Assembly (NCBI GenBank): GCA_023231475.1
Contig: JALJEE010002539.1
Span: 1-64,000 of the forward strand
DNA length: 64,000 nucleotides
Reading direction: 5' to 3'
DNA from: Seison nebaliae
Taxonomy: Eukaryota > Rotifera > Pararotatoria > Seisonacea > Seisonidae
Part shown: piece after piece, positions 12,856 through 24,648 of the stretch
Position numbering within the stretch: the stretch's first letter is position 1
How the letters are laid out: each line of letters begins with the position of its first letter
The notes under the pieces: model-generated
What the model was told of the DNA's origin: nothing
The model's database searches: none
Seen by the model: the letters and a program-made list of their open reading frames with translations, nothing else
Translations under genes and position numbers: made by a program

Positions 12856-14037
12856 ATGTATTTCTCTTTCATCCTTTTTGTCAACATTATTCTCTTCCCA
12901 ACTTTCTTCGGATATGGAGGAAATATTTGGGGTCATTCCACCACTATGGCTCCTATCACTGAACATCGAACGTCGACAAATTGGTGGGGAACAACCAAAA
13001 CTTGGGTTTTTATTTTTAGAATTCATTGAAATTCTAATTTGTTTCTTTCAATTATTTCCAATCGATTTTGAAGACCGTAACACAAGTGACATTTTTTAGA
13101 TTGTTTTTTATAATAGTCATCCTGATAACAGAAACCATGGACACACAAACCGTGGACACACAAACCTTGGACACATAGGCCGAATACGGAACCTGCTTGG
13201 ACAGATGATGATGTTTCTATTAAATTTCTTAATTTCACAACTATCATCTACCAACCTCGATTTCCTCAATGTATTGATGAATATTCTCAAAATTCTTCGA
13301 ACTCGAGAAATGGAATTGGTATTTGATGGGACTTGTGAATAGAGAATTGTGAATTAATCTAATTTTTCTCAATAATTTTTCAGATAATTTATGAAACAAC
13401 CGATTTTGTCTGGCCCATTACCACGTCTACTGTTCAAGTTAAACATTTTTCATTGAAGAAATAAGATCAAAATTTTTATTCTGTTAAGTACGCTCATACG
13501 GATGATTATCCTATTCACTCAACTACTGATGATGTGAACTGGACAGATTATCCATTCACTAATCAACCAGAAACAACTGACGATTATACGTGGTCGACTG
13601 GTTTCACTCACACTTGGTATCCCCAGACTGAAATTATGCCAACGCAACATTGGACTGATGAACCAGAAACAACTGACGATTATACGTGGTCGACTGGTTT
13701 CACTCACACTTGGTATCCTCATACTGAAATTTTGCCAACTCTGCATTGGACGGATAAACCAGAAACGACTGACGATTATACGTGGTCGACTGGTTTCACT
13801 CACTCTTGGTCTCCTCAAACACCACAAACAACTACTGATCATCATAGTTGGACTGATTATCCAGAGCCACACACTACCGATGACTATGAATATACATTCG
13901 GCACAACAGACGATCATCCAAGTTGGACAAGTCAATATCATATTACTGATGGTCCGTACACCGACAATCCATTCACTACGGAGACTATGGCCACAGATGA
14001 TATGTGGACACTAGGAACTACAACAATTGGCTATTAG
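12856..14037 (+). CDS. Secreted Trp/Thr/Asp-rich tandem-repeat protein
   Basis: Not recognised. Exon 1 starts at ATG 12856 with a clear signal peptide (MYFSFILFVNIILFPTFFG) and runs to NWWGTTKTW. Exon 2, phase 0, starts after the acceptor near 13130 with three tandem KPWTH pentapeptides and ends PAWTDDD. A third exon gives IIYETTDFVWPITTSTVQ, and the last, from about 13490, runs to the stop at 14035-14037. This last exon has three near-identical 32-residue (96-bp) repeats beginning at 13567, 13663 and 13759, each with PETTDDYTWSTGFTH, then Trp/Thr/Asp-rich sequence. All four exons join in phase 0. The composition (Thr, Ser, Trp, Asp, Tyr; almost no Cys) suggests an O-glycosylated matrix, silk, salivary or cuticle-type protein. 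The high DNA identity between repeats points to recent expansion or homogenisation. Confidence 0.72.
13567..13850 (+). repeat. 96-bp tandem coding repeat, three copies
   Basis: Period 96 bp (32 codons), with copies starting at 13567, 13663 and 13759. The third is cut short and diverges after the FTHSW segment. Nearly all differences are single bases. It lies wholly inside the last exon of the secreted Trp/Thr-rich gene. Confidence 0.9.
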
Positions 14038-14474
14038 AACTGATTGAATAAGTTGATGAGTGAGAGTTAAAACAAATAATGAGAATTATTATTTATCGTA
14101 TTTATTATACGTCTAATTTCCTCCTTATTTAATGAATTCAATAACTTTATTTCAATTCTGCAACATTTTAATAATTTATGCCGGAAACGACCACTTATTG
14201 GTCGATCCATGTGAGTTATTATTTCTTAAACAGTTAAATTTCAATAACCCATCATGAAAGAAATGATGTAATGAAAATATTCATTAATGGAATGAATGAA
14301 GAAGAGGAAGGATGACGCAATATTTTGTAAATTCATTTGAATAAGAAAAAAAGAGGAAATTAAGTCTAAACTAGAAAGAGGAGAATGTTTACAAAATTTT
14401 CGGAAATAATTTCATTAACGGGAATAAAATGAAATACATGAATGTCTTATCTGTATGGTATTCACCCGAATCGG

Positions 14475-16956
14475 TTATGCCCGACTCGTCATATTATCTT
14501 CTTCTTCGTTCTTCATTAATGGCATCGATTCACGTCCATCTTTCAAATGATTCTTGTAGCGGTCCGTTCCACTGGGAACGTGAACGAGTTTGTAGAATTT
14601 CTTTAAAAGTTTCAACGACTTATTATATGGCTATTTATTAAGAAAGAGATAACTTCTGTAATCGTACCAGTACTGGTAAACCATAACTTTGCCGCGTAGA
14701 CCGGAATTGCGAGTATTGAGCTGCAAGCAATCATCCAACCCATGACGATGCTCCATTTTGGATAATTATAATCTTCATATTTCGCTGGCGATTCTTCGAT
14801 GAAGGCCCAAATGGCAATAGACTAAAAATATAAGGAGAACCATAATATGATAGTAATAAGATAATAATATCTACTAACGAAACATAAAAGTGGAGTTAAT
14901 ACGAGCCATGTGATTTTGAACCAGATGAATGGATAGAATCCAACCATATCATAAATATTATCATAGAAACGGTTTAAACCTGAAAAAGAGAGTATTAGAT
15001 AATCAAGACGGATATTGAGTCCTTGTAAATAATATATTGTGAACCATAACACCATGAGATGGCGATACATTCGGCGAACATCAATAAGAGTAAAGCCCAT
15101 CCACTAGCGGCATAGTAATCCAAAATTTTAAAATAATACATTCCACCCTAAAATTGAATTAAAACGAATTGAATGTGTAAGAATGAAATTGAAAATGATT
15201 ATTCGTTAACTTGAGTGACAAATATAATGCCTACTAAGAAGGACAACGTACAAACGAGACCAACGAACAATTCTCTTCTTTTTCGAAGGTGTTTTGGAAA
15301 TTCATCGACGATGGCCGTTATGAATCCTTCCAGAGTTCCAAACTGGAGAATAATGAATAAATATTATTTCCTCTCAAACATAAACCAACTTGTGAATCCA
15401 ATCCGACAAACATCAACATTAGAAAGAATAATACTGACCAAAATGGCGCTAGTGGTAACGTGCTAATGGCGGCGGGATATGCATAAAATGTTAGTCCGGG
15501 ACCTATAGAAAATTTAATATAATATATATATATGAATAATATGTTAAATGAACCTTGTGTAGCTACTTCCTTGATACTTTTGCCTTCTGTGTGAGCCATG
15601 TGTCCCAACGCGGAGAAGATGACCAATCCGGCCAGAAAACATGTTCCTTCATTAAAAGCAGTCAGAATTAATGTATTCCTTCAAAAACAACATATTATAA
15701 CGAGAAAATAAAATATAAGTAGAACCTTAGACAATTGTTCCCATATTGATTGTAACTACCTAAGGCGATCAATGCTCCCAAACCAAGACCGTAAGAGAAG
15801 AATATTTGAGTAACAGCATCAAGCCACAACTGAAGAGAATATGAGTTTCCATTAAGAAAGAATTAACTTGAGATTCGAACAATTTGGAGAAATCGGGAAT
15901 GAATAAAAACTTTATTCCATTGAACGCTCCCTCCAACGTTAGACCACGAATTAATAGTGTAAATAGTAAAGTGTAGGGGAAGAGGGAAGTGAAATAAACG
16001 ACCTAAAACAAACCGTTTTTCTTAGAGAAAATAAAGAAGAGAAAAATGTTGAACTTTACCACTCCAACGAACGCCTTTCCATATACAAAAATAGCACAAA
16101 ATCCATCCGAGTAAGAGAGTGAGAGCGAGTGGCCATCTCACACTTCCAATATCATCAGCACTTTTAGTTATCTGTAAAGCTTGTCGACTGGAAAAGATGA
16201 TATGTGAATGGAAGAAACGGTGAAAATGAAAAACTTCCAAAATTCTTTGATTGGCGATTGGGAGACGTTGGCACGTACCAACAAAGCCCAACAATCATTC
16301 TCGAGATGATGGAGTGGTGTCGTGTTGAATTTCAAAGGAGAATGTATCATTGATTGCTGGTATAATGGCCCAGACATGGGGAGAGGTGTTGTCAAATTGT
16401 TTCGTTCGATACAATCTTTTAATTTGACTGATGGATTGAAGATGCAATTATTAGTATTCCATGTATGACCACATGTCTGCCAAGGCAACACTTTGGCAAA
16501 CGAGTAATACATATAGAACAAGCCCCAAGCTAACACAACAATATAATAAATATTGAGCCAACAAGCCATTATCGCTCCGGCGTAACCGACACCTTTCGCT
16601 ATCGGACAAATCTTCCAAACGGAGAGACCTCCTGCTGAGAGATACTGTCCGAGACATACTTCGAGAAAGAACATGGGTATACCTCCACAAAACAATGCGA
16701 TAAAGTAAGGTATGAGGAAGACGCCTCCACCATTCGCGTAGCAGAGATATGGAAATCGCCAGACATTTCCCAAACCGATCGCGTATCCGATACAAGAGAA
16801 CATGAACTCCAGTTGATTTCCCCATTGTTCTCTCTTTTCCACGTCGCCACTTACTTGCTCACCGTCATGAGTATTGTCGAGATTGTGTGAGTCTTTAATT
16901 GAATGAAGCGGTTGATTATCACTTTCCACATCATTCTGCCCATTCTCTTGAGTCAT
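14475..16956 (-). CDS. SLC6 family Na+/Cl--dependent transporter (GABA/taurine/creatine-like)
   Basis: Twelve-TM plasma membrane symporter moving an amino-acid-type substrate with Na+ and Cl-. The start at 16956 gives a hydrophilic N terminus, then TM1 with [20 protein letters not shown] and TM2 with [17 protein letters not shown]. The residue at the monoamine Asp98 position is Gly, as in GABA/glycine/taurine/creatine carriers, so a monoamine substrate is unlikely. The large loop has C...WNTNNC and N-glycosylation sites. Later exons carry [21 protein letters not shown] (TM4-5), then [53 protein letters not shown] and [13 protein letters not shown]. The C-terminal exon near 14825-14640 gives [21 protein letters not shown] tiny intron of about 35 nt then joins TGTITE to a basic tail ending MTSRA, with the stop at 14475-14477. 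It appears complete. Confidence 0.92.
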
Positions 16957-19379
16957 AATGAATTCGGAAAAATTTCAATTAGTCTCTTGATGATGTTAAT
17001 GATGACGGGCTATGGATATACCGAAGGTAACGGTTTGTGTCTTGATAGAATGAATATTATCGTATATTGAATGCGAGTGAGAAATGAATATGAAATTCCT
17101 TCTATTTCCCCATATCTGCGTCGAGTCGAAAGTGCCGAGATGTGTATGTGCTTCTATATAAAGATATTATTCTTAAACCGTTTTCAATCAATGGAACTTA
17201 TCGAATTGGTTACTGTCACGCACTTCCTATTTACTCATGCACATCTTTCAAAATAGACGGAAAAATAGATACTGAATAGATGGAAAAGTACCGATAGGGC
17301 TCCTAAAATTTTATGAGGGGCGCATATGACTTATCTTTCCTCTCCCAAGATGAAATCGAGGAGACATGTCTTTTATGATGATAACTAAATGGATTTTATG
17401 TAAGAAATATACTGTCGAATATACGAAGATGAATTAATTAAAAAATGGAGACTGTTCTATTCTTTCCTTCTTCCACTATTCCCACACTAAATTAACAAAT
17501 GTTTGTTTTACTAATATTTCTCCAATAAAAAATCCTAATGAATTTTTTTCACAATATCATGTAAAATGGAAGCATCTTTATTAGATGCCCATCTCTAAAT
17601 TTCCCCCTCCAACAAACACTCCACTCTTCCCCCTTTTACCTTAACGGGAAAGTTCAAGAGACAAAATGTGTCGGATCGTTTAATAGAAATTGGTATTGTT
17701 AATCTTCCGTTTGGCAATCTTTCTAATTCTTCAAAACTATCCCAACAAGAATCTAGTTATGATCGAAAATCTTATCATTTGTATACGAGAAGACTCTTTC
17801 CCGTCGCCTAACAAAATTAAGTCATATTTCCTCCTTTCTCTCATCCACAGAAAGTTTCTTTTTTCAAAAAAAAAAACACACAGAAAAGAAATTTAGGTTA
17901 ACGGAAATGAACATAACTACTCTTCCAATGAAAGTGAGAGGAGTAACAGATAAGAATTAAAAGAAGAAATTCATTAACATAACATAAATTGCATGCAGTA
18001 AAAGAAACGGAAAAAAGCCCGAATAATCGAGACAATTATCCGAGCAAGGAACAAACTAAAGAGGAACATATCTCTCCAATATCTAATAAATGTCACGAAT
18101 TCATGTCGATTGATGGAATATGTATATTCATCATCGATAGCTCATCATCTCATACACAACAGAACGGAACGGAATGAAAAGAAGGAAAAATTAAGCAAAA
18201 TGATTATTAGAATTTCTACATTGAAATCTAACAATTTCTAATATGAGATAACAACAAAGGAAATTTACACAGATCATCTTCACTTGTCTGCACAATTTGC
18301 TCACGACTCAAATGAATCGAGTTCGCCGTTTAGTTGCTAGAAAGGAAATATAGGAAATTGTTTGGTACTTCCGAATCTGAACAAAGTTCAAAAACGAGAA
18401 AAACTATAACACTATTTATTTAACATCTTTATGTAATGTTTATTGAAACTGATAATCCACATGATTATTATCATCACGATGATGATTGTTACAAAATGTT
18501 TTATACTGATAATTTTCTACTTTACTTCCCTTATAAGATTCTTTCGAAGAAGTTCTTCGTCTTACGTAATGATGGATCAATCCATGTTCCATCTAAATAG
18601 TTTCTCTTATAAATATTTATTTTTTCAATTCCAATTATCTAATTATTAACAGGTGTTCCTCCTTCTAGTTATGATGATCAGGAAAATTTTTTCCAAATTT
18701 TTTTTTCCAAATTTTTTTTCGAAATTTTTTTTCCAAATTTTTTTTCCAAATTTTTTTTCCAAATTTTTTTTTCCGAATCTTTTTCGTGTTGGAAGGGAGA
18801 AGAAGCAGAAGAAAAAGAACTGATTTACACGGAAACTATTAGAGAATTGTGTGTCGTGCAGAAAATGTTCTGATTGAGAGAATCACTTATTCAAATCAGG
18901 AGAACGGAATGATATTCGATCTATGTCCATCGTCCAACATTATTGTCATCTAATGAACAGGAATTGAAGATGTGATGAAGGATTGAAAGAGAATGAAAGA
19001 TGTGTATTTAATATACTTTTCGAATTGAGAAGTAAGAAGAGGGACATATGAATGTAGAATTGTTAAAGTTTTCTACCTTGATCCTCTTCCCATCGCCCAA
19101 ATGGGAAACATGTCTATTCGCTAAGAAAACATTTACCATTTACCAACATCGAAGATAATGGTGGGTTGGTGAGCGATACGAAATTATTGGAAGAGAATGC
19201 GGAGATGATATATATAAAGGTGGAATAACGATAATTATATGAACTAAGTTAAATAAATATATATGTGAGCGATATTATATGTATATCAGTACATCATAAC
19301 AATAAAACGATGAAAATAGCGTTTCCGTCTCTAATCAATTGTTTCAACTGTTTGAAATAGGAAAAGGAAAGAAGAAAAA
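16957..19379. other. Intergenic region, AT-rich, with a 12-13 bp tandem repeat
   Basis: No supportable gene. It includes the presumed promoter of the SLC6 gene and, at the far end, a TATATA-rich stretch (about 19208-19280) before the next gene. Short open frames at 17071, 17690, 17989 and 18443 are low complexity and match nothing. Confidence 0.55.
18681..18780. repeat. Tandem repeat of unit AAATTTTTTTTCC, about 7 units
   Basis: Seven consecutive units of 12-14 bp, each AAA plus a T run plus CC (or CG), differing mostly in T-run length. It lies in intergenic DNA. Strand asymmetry is strong: one strand is nearly all T/C outside the AAA triplets. Confidence 0.9.
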
Positions 19380-22300
19380 ATGAAATCGACTCCGAACGGT
19401 ACTGGAGTGAACAAACCCAAAAGTTTCGCACATGCCCAAAGTACGATGACCAGAAGTTGCATAATAATTATGTTTCTAAATATCATTTTCTTTCCATTAA
19501 ACGATTCAATAGTTTATTGCGATGAATATGTGCCGCTGCAGTACCCGAAGCGCAACATGGAAGATCGGTATTGTGCAAACATTAATGAACAAATCCATTT
19601 GTTGGAAATGGAGAATAGTGAATTATATCCTTTCCTTCCACTTTTTTTTTAATGATTATCAAACTGCTTCAAATTAATTTTTCCCAACTATTCCCGAAAA
19701 CGATCCTCCTTAACCGATCAAATTTCTCTTCTTTTTCCATTTTATACGAAGGACCGAATGTTGACGAACCATAATCATTTGGATGTGATCGACAAACAGA
19801 ATTGGTTAACGAAAATAAAATCGGAAGTTGAACATTTACAAGCCGAACTACATGTAAGTATATTTATCTTTTAAAATGTTTACCTATTCCCATTGGAAAG
19901 TGCCTTACACATTTCCTCGATATGCTCACAAATATTCTGGTTCGATTGAACAGTACAATCATCCTCTAATAAGTATAGATGTCCACAGATTCATCGATGC
20001 ATCGATACGGAACTCCTTAATGAATGGATAATGTTTCATTCGGATGTGCCCTATTTTCAGTCCTGAAATGACCCAAATTAAACAGCCAAATTCTAAATAT
20101 TCAATGGGTTCTTTTTCTTTTAGAATAAAACTAGAAAGATCGAAGAATTGACGAAAGAAGTGAAGGAGTTGAGATGTGAGAGAAATGAAGAGAAACGTTT
20201 ACGACAAAAACCGGCAAATGTCGAACCGATAAAAGAACGTACATTATTAATTGAGGAACTGGCTAGATTACGTAAGGATAATGTGTTAGCCCGAATGGCG
20301 GAACAGTCGAAAGAAAGTAAATATAATTGTCTCGTAGAGAAGATGTCTGCCATACAAAATATGATGAAGGAGAAAGAGGATTGTCTTATGGAAAAGAATG
20401 CTGAAGTTATAATTTATTCATCTCGAACAACAAAACTTGTGTCTAGCGGTAAAAAAAACGAAGGGAAAAGATTGTTAAATATAAACTTTATTACGTAATC
20501 AATTATTTGAAGTTGTATGGAACACAATTGTGTAAATTGGAGTAGTTTTCTACCAATTTTTTTTATCAGACGACAAGTGAGGATACCTCATGGACTTGTG
20601 TCTAACACGAGTAGTAGAAGAGGAATGAGAGGAAATGAATAAACGAACACGATTTCGAGAGTTGTGAAAAGATGTGTCTAAATAATTCCACTAATTCTCT
20701 TTATGTAGATATGTGAGAAGGAGCAATTGAATGTAGCGCTGAATGCGAAGGCAATGTGTCTAGAGAAAGACATGCTGGAGACGAAAAAGCGTTTAAATCA
20801 ACTCATCATGAACAATGAGATCCAACAGAAATGTGAAGGTGTAAAAATAAAGGAACTTGAAGTTAATAAATTCCTCATTTAAACATCTCCTTGATAATCA
20901 GGTAATATGTGCCAATTAAAATGAGAGACCTTCACCCACCAACTGCCCCCCAACTCCACAACTTACAACCAATTAGTCAATTAAATTGAAGAATGAACAT
21001 TAGTTGGAAATGGCGCAGTTCTCCAAAGAGAAATGTGATTAATTTGGAATTGGATGAAGTTGAGATGATGCCATCCAACATGCAAATAAAAGAGAATGAT
21101 CTAAGAAATAATTACTTTTAACATCCCAATTATCAAATCAATCGTATCTTCTCTTTAACATTCTCTCTCTCTCTCTCTCTCTCTTTCCTCTCGTTCACAG
21201 GAAGATCTGGCGAATGCGAAAAATGTGATCAAATGTCAAAATGACGAAGTTGAAGACGAAAGAAATTTTCGTCTTAAGGTATCAATTTCCATAATTTCAT
21301 CTCATATCTCATATCTCTAATCTCTTCCTCTTACCTTATGATGATGTCCATCACGCAACTTCAGATGTCACAAGAATACGAGAAATGCATGGACGAAAAG
21401 AAGAAACTAGACGACAAAATAGTTGCGTTAACGAACGAATTAATAATAGTAAGTAAATGAGAAAAAATATTTTATTTTATTTTCAGATTTACGTTTCTCC
21501 TATTTTTCTTCCGTTTCTTCTCACAATCTTATTTGATTATATTCCACAAAACTTTACGATTCATCCATCATTAATATATTGTGTGTTAATCTGGTGGATT
21601 GAAGGTATAATACTATTCCATGAAATTTCATGAAATTCCATTAAAATCAGTTTAATTCCGTTCGTTTCTAATAGTTTCTTTATCTCTTATTAAGTTGTGC
21701 TAACAAATTGCACTGGCATTTCGTCTAACAAATCAGTTGTCATGATGAGAATATTCGTCTAAAATTATTTTGATATTCCTTTGTCTTCTCCTCCTCCGAT
21801 GGATGGAAATCGTAGAAAGACGGTGAAATGGATAAATTTAAAGAAGAGCAACAATCGATATTGAAGGGAGCATTTAGCGAAACTGACGAAATGATAGATC
21901 TGTCGAACAAACTCCTCTCCAATCTGGAGGAGAAGGAGAAGATTGTGGAAGATTTACGCACTCAGGTCTCTCATCTTTTTCCAATTGTCATGATTCAATT
22001 TCATTCTTCCATTGACATAAACAATCCAATGTTGAATGTCAATATCATTTTTCATCATTAATTCCTTGTCAGTTGAAACAAGCGCAAACTGTTCAAACAG
22101 ATACTATACAAGTTGCTGGTAATGTGACGCGAGATATCGGAAATATCTACGATTACATCGAACATTTAGAGAAAGAAATTATGACGAAAAACGATTTCGT
22201 TTCTTCCGAAATCGATCTTCTTAACAAACAGGTTTCTTTCCATTCCTTTTAGTGCCACTCGTAGTTCTCCTCATAGTCACCTGCTACTTTTTCTTATTTC

Positions 22301-22731
22301 AAATTATCTTTTTCATCCCTTCTCCCCTCCTCTCATCAATCACATCGATTATTGTTATTATTTACTTATGAGACAGAAGAATATTCATTATTCCATTTAT
22401 GTTTCATCCGAAAAAATAATTGATGGTTGAATAAATTTGGAAGAATAATGTAGCTATCTATCTATTCTATCTCCACATCATTATCATAGTTCTCGCGCTT
22501 AACATTATCTTACTGTTTTCTTCTCTCTCTCCTACTATTATTCTCCTCCTAAAACGAAAAAGGATTAATCTCTCATATATCATTTGCATGGAATAACAGA
22601 TCAAGTCGAAGAACGTCGAACTAGGTGATTTCCGTAAGATTCTTGTCGATTTGGAATTCAAACTACAAATGATCTCCAGTTTATTTGCGTTACAATCAAC
22701 TCTTACTCCTTCCGCCAAAACGAATCATTGA
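19380..22731 (+). CDS. Multi-exon coiled-coil protein, unidentified
   Basis: About nine exons of heptad-rich, charged sequence with short introns. Segments seen in order: an N-terminal part (19380-19640) ending NEQIHLLEMENSEL; NWLTKIKSEVEHLQAELH (19751-19853); IEELTKEVKELRCERNEEKR with a long coiled coil (20125-20420); KAMCLEKDMLETKKRLNQL (20710-20840); EDLANAKNVIKCQNDEVEDE (21202-21280); then QEYEKCMDEKKKLDDKIVAL, KDGEMDKFKEEQQSILKGAF, SNKLLSNLEEKEKIVEDLR, and IEHLEKEIMTKNDFVSSEID. The last exon ends at the stop 22729-22731. The N terminus is uncertain: a hydrophobic run near 19460-19530 may be intronic or a membrane segment. No catalytic motif is seen. It could be a structural, centrosomal or tethering protein. 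It ends 27 nt from the stop of the convergent gene downstream. Confidence 0.55.
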
Positions 22732-22758
22732 AATTTGAAAAAACATATTTAATAAATT

Positions 22759-23877
22759 TCATAATTTCTCCAGTTCAATCAACAAATTATCATATTCATT
22801 TAATTCGTTTTTAAATTCGTTTTCTATTTCACTCTGCTCCGATTGCTTCTTTCTATTCAATTCTTTTCTAATTTCTTTCTCTTTTTTCAGTTCGACAGTT
22901 TTCATATAAATTTCTTTGTGATTATTCTCATAATCGTCGCCCATCAAAATATCGAAGAAGTTCGACAATTTCACCATTAGTTCTTGTTTTGTCTCTTCGT
23001 CAGGAACGATATTCTTCCCATTCACCAATTCATCCAATATCCCAAGTAATTTATGAAATGTTTTTGAATTCTTCTCGTCACTTCTCAGTTGATTATAAAC
23101 GGAAATTATCAATCCATCTAATTCGTTGTTTTCTTTCGAATTGTCATCGTATAACTGGGATAATCGATTATCCAATTCTTCCATTTTCCCTTCTCGATCA
23201 TCCGAATTAATTTCGTGCAATTTATTTCGATAAATTCCATTTCTTTCTCCAATCAACTCTTCCAACTCCCTCACATTCTCTGTCAAATTATCCGACAAAT
23301 TTTTCACATTTCCCAAATCATCTTCCATCAATTTCTGATTCATCTTCCTCTGATTCCAAATACTCTGAAGTTTTTTCAATTTTTCTTCTTTTTCATCTAA
23401 CTTAATTTGCAGTTCTTCCTCCTTCTTTTGCATTCGTTCCAGTTTCTCTTGTGGGTTCAAATCGTCCTCAATCGTCAGCAAACTTTTATATCGTTCGTAA
23501 TATTCGAGAGACATTTCCTTTTGCACTTGAAGGAAGACGAATATTCTCATCACCCGTAATCGACTGGAAGAGAATTGGTCAAACAAATTGAAATCGTTCT
23601 TGTCCAAATCGAAATGAAAACCACAATTATGGAACTCTTCCGATATCTTCTTCGCCACGTCACTCTTGCACAATTCAGCTAGTTGCTCCTTCAAATCACA
23701 TTCTCCACTCAATTTCCCAATACTTTCCATGGGAAAATATTCGTTCGATAACTTTAATATCATCGGAACGATATCAATCAATTTGACAGAACGAAAATTG
23801 AAATTTTCTGTTTCTAAAAATTTATTCGATTGCTTCTCAATATACTCCTTACTTACCAATAATTTATTAATTTCCAT
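22759..23877 (-). CDS. Coiled-coil protein, possible Nuf2-like kinetochore subunit
   Basis: A single open exon of 372 codons. The first 120 residues are globular and mixed alpha-helical; the rest is one long coiled coil broken near residues 230-300. The junction SSSRLRVMRIFVFLQVQKEM at about residues 104-123, just before the coil, resembles the end of the Nuf2 CH domain (xRLxRxLSxIINFxxFRE in the family). Overall size (372 aa) is shorter than vertebrate Nuf2 (about 460). Nuf2 pairs with Ndc80 to bind microtubules at kinetochores. The resemblance is weak and rests on layout, so any CH-plus-coil protein remains possible. Its stop lies 27 nt from that of the convergent upstream gene, so the 3' UTRs probably overlap. 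Confidence 0.35.
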   Translation of the reverse strand: MEINKLLVSKEYIEKQSNKFLETENFNFRSVKLIDIVPMILKLSNEYFPMESIGKLSGECDLKEQLAELCKSDVAKKISEEFHNCGFHFDLDKNDFNLFDQFSSSRLRVMRIFVFLQVQKEMSLEYYERYKSLLTIEDDLNPQEKLERMQKKEEELQIKLDEKEEKLKKLQSIWNQRKMNQKLMEDDLGNVKNLSDNLTENVRELEELIGERNGIYRNKLHEINSDDREGKMEELDNRLSQLYDDNSKENNELDGLIISVYNQLRSDEKNSKTFHKLLGILDELVNGKNIVPDEETKQELMVKLSNFFDILMGDDYENNHKEIYMKTVELKKEKEIRKELNRKKQSEQSEIENEFKNELNEYDNLLIELEKL

Positions 23878-24136
23878 TCTTACTAATAAGCAATTGACTT
23901 TATAAAGATCATGCGAAATTAATCTATCAAGATAGAATGGGAAAAAATCGAAATAATTTCTTATTATTAAATTTTATCAAAAAAAAAATCGAAATAATTT
24001 CTCATTTTTAAAATTCATGAAAGAAAATAAAGAAAGCAAAAAATTAAAAAAAATAAAAATTATTAATCTTTTACACTTGGAACGATTGGAAAGATGAAAG
24101 AAGATACTGATATAATTCTATAATCGTTCAATAATA

Positions 24137-24187
24137 CGCTTTCTATAAAAATTTTATAAAAATTTTACAAAATTTCCCAGAAAAAAT
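24137..24187 (+). repeat. Left arm of imperfect inverted repeat around the hAT fragment
   Basis: Inverted copy of 24608-24648. Shared core: GCTTTCTATAAAAATTTTAT plus CCCAGAAAAAAT, with an extra 11 nt in this arm. Confidence 0.85.
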
Positions 24188-24607
24188 AAAAAATGAATCA
24201 AATGACATGTATACAGTGACAGTTTGGAGATGAGGAAGAAAAAATTTCAAAATGAATGAAGATAATAATGAAGAAAATTTTAGTCGTAGTAAAATTTCAA
24301 CGCTAGCGACTTGTTAGCGTGAAGAAATGTTAAATTGGATAAGTTCTCATCGGTGAGGCAATTTCTTTTCCGGGTATAAATATTCCCCGCCGATGAGAAG
24401 ATTTGTTCCCACTTTAAAGAATTTGTGGAGATGCAATTAATTCCCTTAGCAATTTTATAAAGAATTGGCAAAGTTTTTTGGTTTCTTAACGAATATTCTT
24501 CGAAACCTTCATGCTTCAAACGCTTACATTCGATGGAATATCTCAACCGATCGATACATCCTGATTATCTTCAATCTTTCCTTGTATAGCGTTGAATTTT
24601 ATCTTGG

Positions 24608-24648
24608 AATTTTTTCTGGGAATTTTTATAAAATTTTTATAGAAAGCG
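24608..24648 (-). repeat. Right arm of imperfect inverted repeat around the hAT fragment
   Basis: Inverted copy of 24137-24187. Beyond it lies a CGTTCGCGAACG palindrome and further CGAAC/GTTCG copies up to about 24775. Confidence 0.85.

Noticed and set aside
13519-13941. 140-codon minus-strand repeat protein
   Set aside because: It is antisense to the 96-bp coding repeat; only the + strand has a signal peptide exon with phase-compatible splicing.
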